A stretch of DNA of 64,000 bases from Cellulomonas carbonis (lineage in GTDB: Bacteria > Actinomycetota > Actinomycetes > Actinomycetales > Cellulomonadaceae): positions 1-64,000 of the forward strand of contig NZ_BMEB01000002.1 of assembly GCF_014636275.1 (NCBI RefSeq). Reading direction: 5' to 3'. Positions within the stretch are counted from its first letter, which is position 1. The number at the start of each line of letters is the position of its first letter. The notes under the pieces are model-generated. The model was not told the origin of the DNA and made no database searches. It saw only the letters and a program-made list of their open reading frames with translations. Of this stretch, positions 1-7,302 are shown in pieces. A program made the translations under genes and the position numbers.

Positions 1-8
1 TCGCTCAT
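1..8 (-). CDS. Start of a gene running off the left edge
   Basis: An ATG on the minus strand at 8..6 is preceded by a strong AGGAGGG ribosome binding site (about 12-18) with a short spacer. Only two full codons lie in the window, so nothing can be said about the product. The site lies 17 bases past the stop of the zinc-ribbon gene at 26..286, so the two probably form one minus-strand operon. Confidence 0.55.
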
Positions 9-25
9 CAGCCCTCCTGTGGGCA

Positions 26-286
26 TCAAGAGCGACCATCCTCCCCAAGCCCGACGAGCTCCGGAAGTGTCAACGACCCGACGGGGTCCTCGTCACGAGC
101 GGCCAACACGTCAGCTGCTTGGCGCAACCCGAGCTCCGGCGGGACTCGGGCGCACACGTCTTCGGCGGAGCGCTCGTTGTGGTCTTCCTCCGCGACGCAC
201 CCGGCACAGACGCGGATCCTGGTGGCGAGGGGATGCAGTGCCCACGCATGACCGCAGGACCCGCAGTCTCCGGCGTCAGCCATCAT
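26..286 (-). CDS. Small zinc-ribbon-like hypothetical protein
   Basis: This is an 86-residue protein. Two CxxC pairs near the N-terminus (C8/C11 and C27/C30, about 15 residues apart) form a typical zinc-ribbon or rubredoxin-like knuckle. The remainder is acidic and helical with no recognised domain. The start is one of two adjacent ATGs (286 or 283), and neither has a clear Shine-Dalgarno. The stop is followed after 17 bases by the ribosome binding site and ATG of the next minus-strand gene, which suggests co-transcription. The function is unknown; a protein-protein or nucleic-acid binding role is only a guess from the fold. Confidence 0.55.
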   Translation of the reverse strand: MMADAGDCGSCGHAWALHPLATRIRVCAGCVAEEDHNERSAEDVCARVPPELGLRQAADVLAARDEDPVGSLTLPELVGLGEDGRS

Positions 287-411
287 CAGCGAAGCGTCCC
301 ACGCCCGGTGCTCGACCCCACGAGTGCTGGACGGCAGGCTGGCCTTCAGTCGCGCTCGCGCGGTGCCGATGACCCGAGCGTGTTAACCGCTCAGAACCCG
401 GCCACCCGGAC

Positions 412-839
412 GTGACCGAGCGCTCCACGCTCCTGCGCGCGCTTCGGGTGCCGTGGCTCGAGTACGGCTTGGTGTTGGTGTTCTGGAGACCCGGTGCCCG
501 GATCCTTGAGCCGTCATGGGTCGCGGCGGACTGGCGCGGCGGGGAACTCAGGTACAACGCGAGAGTGCAGCACCTTCTCTTCGCGTTTGTCACCGGCGCC
601 GCGTTCTTCGTGACGTTCCTGGTCCAGGTCGCCCTGGAACTGTCCGGCATCCCGCCGCGACAGCCGGTTCTGCGCTCACCTATCCGTACGCGGCCGCCCT
701 CGTCTTCGCGTCGTATCACGCGGCAGCCGCCATCGCCGTCGGAGGCGGCCACGATAACCATCGATGGCCATGGGCCCGCAGTTTTGTCAGCGACGCGTGC
801 CTGCTCGCCCTCACCGTCACCTTCGTCACGCTCACTTGA
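412..839 (+). pseudogene. Frameshifted small membrane protein remnant
   Basis: The frame starting at 412 encodes a hydrophobic stretch (about residues 52-75, containing LLFAFVTGAAFFVTFLVQVAL) and then degenerates into Pro/Ser-rich sequence. From about 660, a different frame, equivalent to loss of one base, encodes a second membrane-like stretch (YPYAAALVFASYH, then LLALTVTFVTLT) ending at a stop at 837-839. Read together they look like one membrane protein of about 140 residues broken by a one-base deletion. No family is recognised. A sequencing indel or chance hydrophobicity is possible, so confidence is low. The rest of 287-1021 shows nothing I can support. Confidence 0.3.
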
Positions 840-1021
840 CGACTTCGCCCGCCGGTGGAGTCGGCGCGCTACCAAACGCCCGGATCTGCCGCGCTGAGGG
901 CGGCTGCGCTCGCCCGGATCTGCCGCGGACCGCGCGCCTGCCGATCGGTGGATGTGGAAGCCGTCTGCCTCATCTCCGAACGGCTCGTCGCAGTCCGCCA
1001 GGAGAGTGCGGCGAATCTCGC

Positions 1022-2017
1022 TCACGTACTCCGAGCACCAGCGTCGGCGCCCCCGACGACGCCCCGCTCAGCACTGACCCGCAGCCGCTCCGACAGCGCG
1101 AGCACCTCGTCGCGCAGGGCGTCCGGTGTGATCACCTCGAAGTCCCAGCCGACCCCGGCCAGCATCCGCGCCATGCCGTCGAGGCGCTCGGCGCGCGTCT
1201 CGAGCAGCACGCCGTCGGGGTGCTCGCTGAGCCGCCCGACGCTCGGGGGCAGCCGCTCGCTCGCCTCCGCGACCGTGGTGCGCAGCACGACGGTGACCTC
1301 GTGCGCCCACCCGACCGCCGCGATGCCGGACGCGACCTGCGCCCTCGCGTCGAAGTCGTCGGGCACGACGTACGAGCCGTCGCCCGGCCGGACGGACGCG
1401 ATGCGGTCGAGGCGGAACGTCCGCACGTCGTCCCGGACTTGGTCGTACCCGGTCGCGTACCACCGGCCGGAGTGGAAGACGAGCCCGTACACGTCGAGCT
1501 CGCGCTCGGACTCCCGTCCGTCCCAGGCGGTGTAGGCGATCACGACGGTGCGCCGCGCGTGCGCGGCTGCGGCCAGAGCGAGCAACGTCTCCACGCCGGC
1601 GGGGGCGCCCGGCCGCTCAGGCGTCGTGAACTGCGCCGTCGACAGCAGGCTGTCGAGCCGCCGGCCAAGAGCCTTGGGCAGGACGCGCGACACCTTGGCC
1701 AGCGCGCTCGCCGTCGCAGCGCCGTCGGTTGTGGCGAGCCCGGCGCGCTCCGCGGCCCGCAGGCCCAGGACGACGGCGACGGCCTCGTCGTCGGTGAGCA
1801 TCAGCGGCGGCAGCTTGTAGCCCGGTGACAGCCGGTACCCGCCGTACCTGCCCCGCTGCGCGTGCACGGGGATCCCGAGGTCGGCGAGGTGTTCGGCGTA
1901 GCGCCGGACGGTCCGCTCGTCGACCCCGAGGCGCGCCGCCAGGTCGCCGACGGTGCGCTGCCCGCCCGCCTGGAGCAGCTCCAGCATCGCGAGCACGCGC
2001 GCGGTGGGACGGGCCAC
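1022..2017 (-). CDS. WYL-domain transcriptional regulator (DeoR/YafY type)
   Basis: This is a 331-residue protein. Residues 1-60 form a winged helix (TVGDLAARLGVDERTVRRYA) of the HTH_11 type. The middle carries a WYL domain (GRWYATGYDQVRDD, about residues 180-200), and the C-terminus matches the WCX extension. Proteins of this class bind DNA as dimers and sense nucleic acid or small ligands through WYL; many act as local repressors or activators. The gene is divergent from an alpha/beta hydrolase gene (2110..2847) with a 92-base gap, so that gene is its most likely target. The ligand cannot be read from the sequence. Confidence 0.9.
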   Translation of the reverse strand: MARPTARVLAMLELLQAGGQRTVGDLAARLGVDERTVRRYAEHLADLGIPVHAQRGRYGGYRLSPGYKLPPLMLTDDEAVAVVLGLRAAERAGLATTDGAATASALAKVSRVLPKALGRRLDSLLSTAQFTTPERPGAPAGVETLLALAAAAHARRTVVIAYTAWDGRESERELDVYGLVFHSGRWYATGYDQVRDDVRTFRLDRIASVRPGDGSYVVPDDFDARAQVASGIAAVGWAHEVTVVLRTTVAEASERLPPSVGRLSEHPDGVLLETRAERLDGMARMLAGVGWDFEVITPDALRDEVLALSERLRVSAERGVVGGADAGARST

Positions 2018-2109
2018 GGCTCCTCCTCCGGCTCGGACGGGACCGGACCCGAGAATCTGCCATTAATACCGGGCGGATCCTGCCCGCAAACAAATCTAGC
2101 GTGGCTCCC

Positions 2110-2847
2110 ATGACCACCACCTACGTCCTCGTCCCCGGCTTCTGGCTCGGCGCCTCGGTGTGGCGCGCCGTCGCCGACGCGCTGCGCGAGCGCGACCACG
2201 TCGTGCACGCCGTCGACCTCTCCGGCATGGGCGAGCGCGCGCACCTCGCCTCACCGGAGACCGACCTGACGACCCACGTCGACGAAGTCGTCCGCCTGCT
2301 CGAGGAGCACGACCTGCACGACGTCGTCCTCGTCGGCCACAGCTACGGCGCGCTCGTCACGACCGGTGCGGCCGACCGCGTCCCCGAGCGTGTGGCCCGA
2401 CTGGTCTACGTCGACTCCGACCCCCTGCCGGACGGCATGGCGCAGGCCGACTTCGAGGGGCCGGACGCACGGGCCGCCAACGAGGACCTGGTCAGGACGC
2501 ACGGGAAGGGCTGGAAGCTCCCGCCCCCGCCGTGGGCCGCGCTCGCCGCCGACGTGCCCGAGGTCGACGACGACGCCGTGGCCGCGCTGGTCGAGGGCTC
2601 GCGGCCGCAGCCCTGGCGCACCGCCACGCAGCCCGTCGCGGTCACGGGCGCCTGGCAGCACCTGCCGCGCACGGGCGTGCTGTGCTCCTTCGGCCTCGAG
2701 CAGCTCCGGCAGATGGCGCCCTACGCGCCGGTGTTCGCGCACATGGTCGACGGCGACTGGACGTACGTCGAGCTGCCGACGTGGCACTGGCCCATGGTGA
2801 GCCGACCGGCGGAGCTCGCGGAGGTCCTGGACTCCGTCGGGCGCTAG
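2110..2847 (+). CDS. Alpha/beta hydrolase
   Basis: This is a 245-residue single-domain hydrolase. It has an N-terminal LVPGFWLG oxyanion loop, the nucleophile elbow GHSYG (Ser78) and a late WHWPM segment carrying the probable catalytic His (His226). The pattern resembles the small esterase family that includes salicylate-esterase-like and EstC-like proteins. The start is the ATG at 2110, which aligns with the family N-terminus; the longer open frame upstream runs through the divergent regulator and is not real. No signal peptide is present, so it is cytoplasmic. It is divergent from the WYL regulator and probably controlled by it. The substrate is unknown. Confidence 0.88.
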   Translation: MTTTYVLVPGFWLGASVWRAVADALRERDHVVHAVDLSGMGERAHLASPETDLTTHVDEVVRLLEEHDLHDVVLVGHSYGALVTTGAADRVPERVARLVYVDSDPLPDGMAQADFEGPDARAANEDLVRTHGKGWKLPPPPWAALAADVPEVDDDAVAALVEGSRPQPWRTATQPVAVTGAWQHLPRTGVLCSFGLEQLRQMAPYAPVFAHMVDGDWTYVELPTWHWPMVSRPAELAEVLDSVGR

Positions 2848-2895
2848 ACGATCGCCGTCGGGCCCGGCTCGGCCGAGCGCGCCGCTGCCCGGGCC

Positions 2896-2913
2896 GACAC
2901 CCGCCTGGGTGTC
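2896..2913. terminator. Hairpin between convergent genes
   Basis: GACACCC and GGGTGTC pair perfectly (7 bp) around a 4-base GCCT loop in the gap between the hydrolase stop (2847) and the stop of the minus-strand HhH gene (2915). There is no clear U tract. It is probably a bidirectional terminator. Confidence 0.5.
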
Positions 2914-2914
2914 G

Positions 2915-3115
2915 TCACGGCACGAGCTCCACACCCTGCTCGCGCAGCGCCCTGATCGCCCGCGGGCCGACGCCGTGGAGTGCGAGCAGCGTCTTCTCAC
3001 TCGCTCCGTCGAGGTCGGCGGGCGCGTGGTAGCCGGCCGCCTCGAGAGCACGCGCGGCCGGACGACCGACCACCTCCGGCAAGGAGCTCACGTCTTCGGG
3101 CATGCCACTCAGCAT
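2915..3115 (-). CDS. Helix-hairpin-helix small protein
   Basis: This is a 66-residue protein made of one predicted helix-hairpin-helix domain. The LHGVGPRAIRALREQG hairpin at residues 46-61 is the type that contacts the DNA backbone. The start chosen is the ATG at 3115, which has a GAGG motif upstream; the ATG at 3103 is an alternative. The longer open frame to 3319 would overlap the neighbouring acetyltransferase gene in antisense and is rejected. Family members are usually annotated as putative DNA-binding proteins of unknown role. The gene is convergent with the hydrolase gene and divergent from the GNAT gene. Confidence 0.7.
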   Translation of the reverse strand: MLSGMPEDVSSLPEVVGRPAARALEAAGYHAPADLDGASEKTLLALHGVGPRAIRALREQGVELVP

Positions 3116-3197
3116 CCCGACCTCACGGTCGTCTCGGCAACGGGCGGGCGCTCCCGCCTCCTGTTCGGTCGGCAGGTCCCGCCCTACAGTCGATCGC

Positions 3198-3800
3198 ATG
3201 GGCGAGGCAGCCATCACCGTGGACGGCCACCGCATCGAGCCCCTCACGCCCGAGACCTGGGACGCCTTCGCGGACCTGGCGGAGCGGCACAACGGGGTGT
3301 GGGGCGGCTGCTGGTGCACCTACTTCCACCTCTACCCGGACCCGGCGGAGGAGCGTCGCGCGCTCGGCCACCGAGAGTTCAAGCGGCAGTTCGTCCTCGC
3401 AGGCCTGGCCCACGCGGCGCTCGTGATCGACGACGACGAGGCGGTCGCCTGGGCGCAGTACGGGACGGTCGAGGAGGTGCCGAACATCCACCACCGCAAG
3501 CAGTGGGAGGCGGAGACCGTGCAGCGCCCGGACTTCCGCATCACCTGCCTGTTCGTGGACCGGCGGTTCCGGCGCTCGGGCATGGCGAGCATCGCGGTGC
3601 GCGGCGCGCTCGCGCTGATCGCGTCGGCCGGTGGCGGCCTGGTCGAGGCCTACCCGCACGAGCTGCCGCCCGGGAAGAGGACGTCGTCGTCGTTTCTCTA
3701 CAACGCGACCCGGACCATGTACGAGCAGCTCGGGTTCGAGTACCTGCGGCCGAAGGGCAAGGGCAACTGCGTGATGAGCACGCGGATCCCGGCCGCGTAG
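3198..3800 (+). CDS. GNAT-family N-acetyltransferase
   Basis: This is a 200-residue single-domain protein with the GNAT layout. An N-terminal strand-helix precedes a Trp/Cys-rich WGGCWCTYFHLYP segment, and the acetyl-CoA binding region follows at CLFVDRRFRRSGMAS (about residues 115-130). The C-terminal MYEQLGFEYLRPKGKGNCV resembles the usual GFE motif before the last strand. The start is the ATG at 3198; an in-frame extension to 3102 lies over the divergent HhH gene. The WCTYF motif is typical of a subgroup of actinobacterial acetyltransferases with unknown acceptors. It is probably cytoplasmic. Confidence 0.85.
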   Translation: MGEAAITVDGHRIEPLTPETWDAFADLAERHNGVWGGCWCTYFHLYPDPAEERRALGHREFKRQFVLAGLAHAALVIDDDEAVAWAQYGTVEEVPNIHHRKQWEAETVQRPDFRITCLFVDRRFRRSGMASIAVRGALALIASAGGGLVEAYPHELPPGKRTSSSFLYNATRTMYEQLGFEYLRPKGKGNCVMSTRIPAA

Positions 3801-3866
3801 ACGCGCCCGCTCGTCGCCGTCGCCAGGGTCTGGAGAGGTGCTCGGGCCCGGAGTAGCGTCCGCCTC

Positions 3867-4814
3867 ATGCAGTCGTCCGACGGCGACAGCGGCACTCCCA
3901 TCGGGAGCACGGCGCTCCCGACGCTCGACGGCGTCGGACACCGGTTCGTGGACCTGCCCGGACTGCGCGTGCACGTGGCCGAGGCCGGGTCCGGGCCGCC
4001 GGTGCTCCTGCTGCACGGCTTCCCCGAGCACTGGTGGGGCTGGCGGAAGGTGCTCCCGGCGCTGGCCGAGCACCACCGCGTCATCGCGCCCGACCTGCGC
4101 GGCGCGGGCTGGACCGACGCACCGCCCGACGGGTACACCGAGGAGCAGCTCGTCGCCGACGCCGTGTCGCTGCTGGATGCGCTCGGGCTGGACCGGGTCG
4201 ACGTCGTCGGGCTCGACATCGGCGGCATCCTGGGCTTCCGGCTGTGCCTCGCGCACCCCGACCGGGTGCGGCGGTTCGTCGTGATGGGTGCACCACACCC
4301 CTATCCGGCGCTCTCCGGGTGGCTGCTCGTGCGGGTGCTGCTCAACGTGTGGCGCCTCTGGCCGCGGTTCGCCGTCACGCTGCCGGTGCTCGGGCCACGG
4401 CTGGTCAGCCGGGGACGGCAACGGCTCGCGCGGCACATGCTGCTCGGTGACGCGCCCGACGGGGCCGTGTGGTCGGCCGCGGACATCGAGACCTACCTGG
4501 GCCGCCTCCGCGACCCTGCGCGCGCCCGTGCCGCCGTGGCGCTGTACCGGGCGCTCGCGGTGACGGCGTCGAACCGTGCTGCGCGGGGGGCGTACCGCGG
4601 GACGCGGCTCGTCACGCCGACGCTCGGGCTCTACGGGGCCGTGCTCGTCGAGGACGACCGCGACGCGTCGGGTCACCCTCGCCTCCTGCTCGGGTACGAG
4701 CCGTACGCCGACGACATGCGGATGGTGCACGTTCCCGGGACGGGGTACTACCTCGCCGAGGAGCAGCCCGAGGCGGTGGTGCGGCACGTGCTCGAGTTCT
4801 TCCACGACGGTTGA
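3867..4814 (+). CDS. Epoxide-hydrolase-like alpha/beta hydrolase
   Basis: This is a 315-residue protein of the epoxide hydrolase / haloalkane dehalogenase branch. It has the HGFPEHWWGWR oxyanion motif (residues 50-60), the Asp nucleophile in GLDIGG (Asp117), a cap region, and a C-terminal strand ending in EEQPE. In this family the C-terminal motif normally carries the catalytic base as G-H-x-x-x-E; here the matching position is Tyr (G293-Y294-Y295). The base is therefore missing or supplied elsewhere, which leaves activity in doubt. The codons TAC TAC are unambiguous. The gene stands alone in its orientation upstream of hicAB. Confidence 0.85.
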   Translation: MQSSDGDSGTPIGSTALPTLDGVGHRFVDLPGLRVHVAEAGSGPPVLLLHGFPEHWWGWRKVLPALAEHHRVIAPDLRGAGWTDAPPDGYTEEQLVADAVSLLDALGLDRVDVVGLDIGGILGFRLCLAHPDRVRRFVVMGAPHPYPALSGWLLVRVLLNVWRLWPRFAVTLPVLGPRLVSRGRQRLARHMLLGDAPDGAVWSAADIETYLGRLRDPARARAAVALYRALAVTASNRAARGAYRGTRLVTPTLGLYGAVLVEDDRDASGHPRLLLGYEPYADDMRMVHVPGTGYYLAEEQPEAVVRHVLEFFHDG

Positions 4815-4849
4815 GCGGCGTTCATGCTGCTCACCACCGCCACCGGTCC

Positions 4850-4867
4850 GGTACTACCCGTAGTACC
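4850..4867. promoter_or_regulatory. Perfect inverted repeat, candidate HicAB operator
   Basis: GGTACTAC and GTAGTACC are exact reverse complements separated by CC, forming an 18-base site that ends 8 bases before the hicA GTG. The TAGTAC inside it could act as a -10 element for a leaderless transcript. HicB antitoxins with a DNA-binding C-terminus commonly repress their own promoter at such palindromes, so this is the likely autoregulatory operator. Confidence 0.6.
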
Positions 4868-4875
4868 ATGGCTCC

Positions 4876-5124
4876 GTGCCGTCGGTAGCGAAGGTCGTCG
4901 CAGCGATGCGCGCAAACCCCCGGAACGTCCGCTACGACGACCTGGCGAAGGTGTGTGAGCACCACTTCGGTCCACCGCGAACGGGTAGCGGGACGCACGC
5001 AGTGTTCAGGACCCCGTGGCCCGGCGACCCACGGGTCAACATCCAGAACGACCACGGGCAGGCCAAGGCCTACCAGGTCAGGCAGGTACTCGCCGCGATC
5101 GACAAGAAGGAGGCGCGGGCATGA
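4876..5124 (+). CDS. hicA: HicA-family mRNA interferase toxin
   Basis: This is an 82-residue protein with the small dsRBD-like HicA fold. It has an N-terminal helix, then VRYDDLAKVCEHHFG, then the glycine-rich RTGSGTHAVF segment that carries the conserved catalytic His (His41). HicA toxins cleave mRNA when not bound by HicB. The start is the GTG at 4876; there is no Shine-Dalgarno, and the inverted repeat just upstream suggests a leaderless start. The stop overlaps the hicB start by ATGA, the usual toxin-then-antitoxin order for hic loci. No IS or phage gene is adjacent. Confidence 0.82.
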   Translation: MPSVAKVVAAMRANPRNVRYDDLAKVCEHHFGPPRTGSGTHAVFRTPWPGDPRVNIQNDHGQAKAYQVRQVLAAIDKKEARA

Positions 5125-5468
5125 GCACCACCCCGCACATCGACATCACCCGATACACCTACCGGGTCACCTGGTCGGTTGAGGACGACGAGTACGTAGC
5201 CACTTGCCTCGAGCTTCCCTCGCTGTCCTGGCTCGCCGACAGCCAGGAGGACGCCCTGCACGGGATGCGCGACCTGGTCGCCGAAACCATTGACGACCTG
5301 CGCGCCAACGGCGAGCGCGTGCCTGAACCGTTGTCCTCGCGGGCCTACTCGGGCAAGTTCAACCTACGCGTCGGAGAGCACCTGCACCGCAAGCTCGCGA
5401 TCGAAGCCGCCGAGGAGCACGTGAGCCTGAACCAGTACGTCGTCCGACGGCTGACCAACGCGTCCTGA
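5121..5468 (+). CDS. hicB: HicB-family antitoxin with RHH DNA-binding domain
   Basis: This is a 115-residue protein. Residues about 12-60 form the degenerate RNase H-like HicB fold (YRVTWSVEDDEYVATCLELP, then SQEDALHGMRDLVAETI) that caps the toxin. Residues 75-115 form a ribbon-helix-helix domain (FNLRVGEHLHRKLAIEAA, then SLNQYVVRRL) for DNA binding. The ATG overlaps the hicA stop by four bases, giving translational coupling. Presence of the RHH domain implies autorepression, and the palindrome at 4850..4867 is the obvious candidate site. Confidence 0.85.
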   Translation: MSTTPHIDITRYTYRVTWSVEDDEYVATCLELPSLSWLADSQEDALHGMRDLVAETIDDLRANGERVPEPLSSRAYSGKFNLRVGEHLHRKLAIEAAEEHVSLNQYVVRRLTNAS

Positions 5469-5550
5469 GGCGCGCGCCCGGGCCTTGATCCGACCACGTG
5501 ACCGGCGACCCACCTGTTCTGTCGCCCGCTGCCATCCCGCCGTCGTCCGC

Positions 5551-5907
5551 CTACGCGATGAACCCCGTCGAGCCCTGGACGGCACCGAAGGCGAGCACAG
5601 CCACGACGACGAGGACACCGAGGGCCGCCTTCGTCACCCAGGCCCACCGACGTCCGAGACCTACCGTCACGGCGAGGACCAGCGCGTACGCGACGGCGAC
5701 GACGGCCGTCCAGGCCACGCCGGCGGCTTCGCGATCGGCCGCCGCGCATCCCTGGGGCGGCGGGTAGATCGCCACGCAGGCCGCCTCCATCGGGACGGCG
5801 ACGACCCAGATCGCGGCGACCGCCGCTACCGCGACAGCGGTGGCGAGCACGACCGAGCGGGCCATCCGGAGGGCGGGCGCGGTTTCCGCCGTCGTCGGCG
5901 CGGTCAT
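5551..5907 (-). CDS. Small three-helix membrane protein
   Basis: This is a 118-residue protein with three predicted membrane segments: about residues 18-38 (VVLATAVAVAAVAAIWVVAV), 62-82 (VAWTAVVAVAYALVLAVTVG) and 90-110 (ALGVLVVVAVLAFGAV). A loop with two Cys residues lies between the first two segments. The start chosen is the ATG at 5907; the longer open frame to 6249 lies over the divergent VOC gene. No family is recognised. The gene is convergent with hicB and divergent from the VOC gene with a 64-base gap. Confidence 0.7.
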   Translation of the reverse strand: MTAPTTAETAPALRMARSVVLATAVAVAAVAAIWVVAVPMEAACVAIYPPPQGCAAADREAAGVAWTAVVAVAYALVLAVTVGLGRRWAWVTKAALGVLVVVAVLAFGAVQGSTGFIA

Positions 5908-5971
5908 GCGCCCACGGTAGTCGGCGCAACCCTCCGCGCCGCAGACCGTCGGCGAGGAGCACGATGACCTC

Positions 5972-6412
5972 ATGCCCCACGTCATCCGCTTCGACCACGT
6001 CGGCATCACCGTCGAGGACCTCGACCTCGTCACCGACTTCTTCGTCGCGCTCGGCCTCGAGGTCGAGGGCAGGACGTTCGTCGAGGGTGAGTTCCTCGAC
6101 ACGGTCTGCGGCATCCCGGACTCGCGCACCGAGATCGTCATGCTGACGACGCCCGACGGCGGGACGCGCCTCGAGCTGGCCCGATTCGTGCGGCCCGACG
6201 CGGTCCCCGGCCGGCCCGCGGCGATGGCCAACGAGCTCGGGCTGCGCAACGTCGCGTTCGAGGTCGACGACCTGCAGGCGGCCGTCGACCAGGTCGCGAG
6301 CGAGGGCTACGGCCTGGTCGGCGGCATCGGCGAGTACGAGGGCATCTGGCGGATGGCCTACGTCCGTGGGCCCGAGGGGATCGTCGTCTCGCTCGCCGAA
6401 CGCATCGGCTGA
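5972..6412 (+). CDS. VOC-family (glyoxalase-like) protein
   Basis: This is a 146-residue protein with one pair of the beta-alpha-beta-beta-beta modules of the vicinal oxygen chelate fold. It begins FDHVGITVEDLDLVTDFFVALGLEVEG and ends VRGPEGIVVSLAER, where the family places a metal-ligand Glu. Possible ligands are His at the start (FDHVG), Glu in the middle (RLELARF) and Glu near the end. A GAGGAG site sits 10 bases before the ATG. The substrate is unknown; such proteins include dioxygenases, lyases and antibiotic-resistance proteins. Its stop is three bases from the stop of the convergent reductase gene. Confidence 0.88.
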   Translation: MPHVIRFDHVGITVEDLDLVTDFFVALGLEVEGRTFVEGEFLDTVCGIPDSRTEIVMLTTPDGGTRLELARFVRPDAVPGRPAAMANELGLRNVAFEVDDLQAAVDQVASEGYGLVGGIGEYEGIWRMAYVRGPEGIVVSLAERIG

Positions 6413-6415
6413 GCG

Positions 6416-6994
6416 TCACGCACCGCCGTCCGCCCGGCCGCGCACCGCGTACCGCACCGTGACCGCACCGGCCCCCAGCTGCCGCTGGTCCAGCAGCTCG
6501 AGGTCGACGCGCATCCCGCGCGGGAGCGCGGGCTTACCCCCGCCGACGACGACCGGGCACAGCACCAGCACGCACTCGTCGACCAGCCCGTGCCGGAAGG
6601 CCTCCGACCCCAGGGTCGCGCCGCCGACGCTCAGGTCGCCCTCCGACGACTCCTTGAGCCGGCGCACCGCCTCGGGGTCGAACCGCCGCTCGAGACTCGT
6701 GCGCGCCGTCGAGACCTCCGCGAGCGTCGTCGAGTAGACGACCTTGTCCGCGTCGCGCCAGATCTGCGCGTACTCGCGCACGACGGCCGGCTCGCCCACG
6801 AGCCAGTCGTCGTCCTCCCAGACCCGCATGGCCTCGTACATGCGCCGGCCGTAGAGCGACGTGCCGATGCCGCGCTCGTGCTCGTTCCAGAACGCGTGGA
6901 CCTCCTCGGTGGGCACGGACCAGTCGAACGACCCGGCCTCGTCCTCGAGGTACCCGTCGAGCGACGCGTTGGCCGCGTAGATGAGCTTGCCCAT
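6416..6994 (-). CDS. Dihydrofolate-reductase-family (RibD C-terminal-like) protein
   Basis: This is a 192-residue protein matching the DHFR/RibD C-terminal superfamily. It has an N-terminal KLIYAANASLDGYLED strand with the catalytic-site Asp, a YGRRMYEAM segment, the glycine-rich LSVGGATLGSEAFRHGLVDE NADPH site (about residues 118-137) and the LCPVVVGGGKPALP loop. These proteins are putative NADPH-dependent reductases; true folate reduction is not implied. The ATG at 6994 has GGAGG about 8 bases upstream. Longer open frames upstream cross a repeat-rich gap and are rejected. Confidence 0.88.
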   Translation of the reverse strand: MGKLIYAANASLDGYLEDEAGSFDWSVPTEEVHAFWNEHERGIGTSLYGRRMYEAMRVWEDDDWLVGEPAVVREYAQIWRDADKVVYSTTLAEVSTARTSLERRFDPEAVRRLKESSEGDLSVGGATLGSEAFRHGLVDECVLVLCPVVVGGGKPALPRGMRVDLELLDQRQLGAGAVTVRYAVRGRADGGA

Positions 6995-7111
6995 GGGTTC
7001 CGCCTCCGCCTCGACGAGTGCCCCAGCGTCCCGCGCGGTCGGCGGCGCGACAAGACCGGTCGACGCGCCCGGCGCAGATACCTCGCTGGTGGGTGGCGGC
7101 GTCGTCGCCCA

Positions 7112-7252
7112 CGCCCCGAGGGTAGGTCGCCGTGCCCGCCCGCGCCCCGAGGCTGGGTGGCCGTGCCCGCACGTGGCGCAGTTGGATCCACACCGACGCA
7201 CAGGGCCCACCGGCGGGTGCAGTTGCCCGCGCGAGGCGCGGCTGGATCCACC
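7112..7252. repeat. Two sets of short imperfect direct repeats
   Basis: In the gap between the divergent reductase and ceramidase-like genes, a 28-base unit starting CGCCCCGAGG occurs at 7112..7139 and 7143..7170 (three mismatches, 31-base period). A second unit with core TGGATCCAC occurs at 7163..7192 and 7223..7252 (60-base period). The function is unknown. They could be regulator sites or simple duplication. No gene is supported in 6995-7302. Confidence 0.6.
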
Positions 7253-7302
7253 CACCCACCCCGGCGTGCACCGCCCCGACCTGCCCGTCCTATCGTCGGG
7301 TG

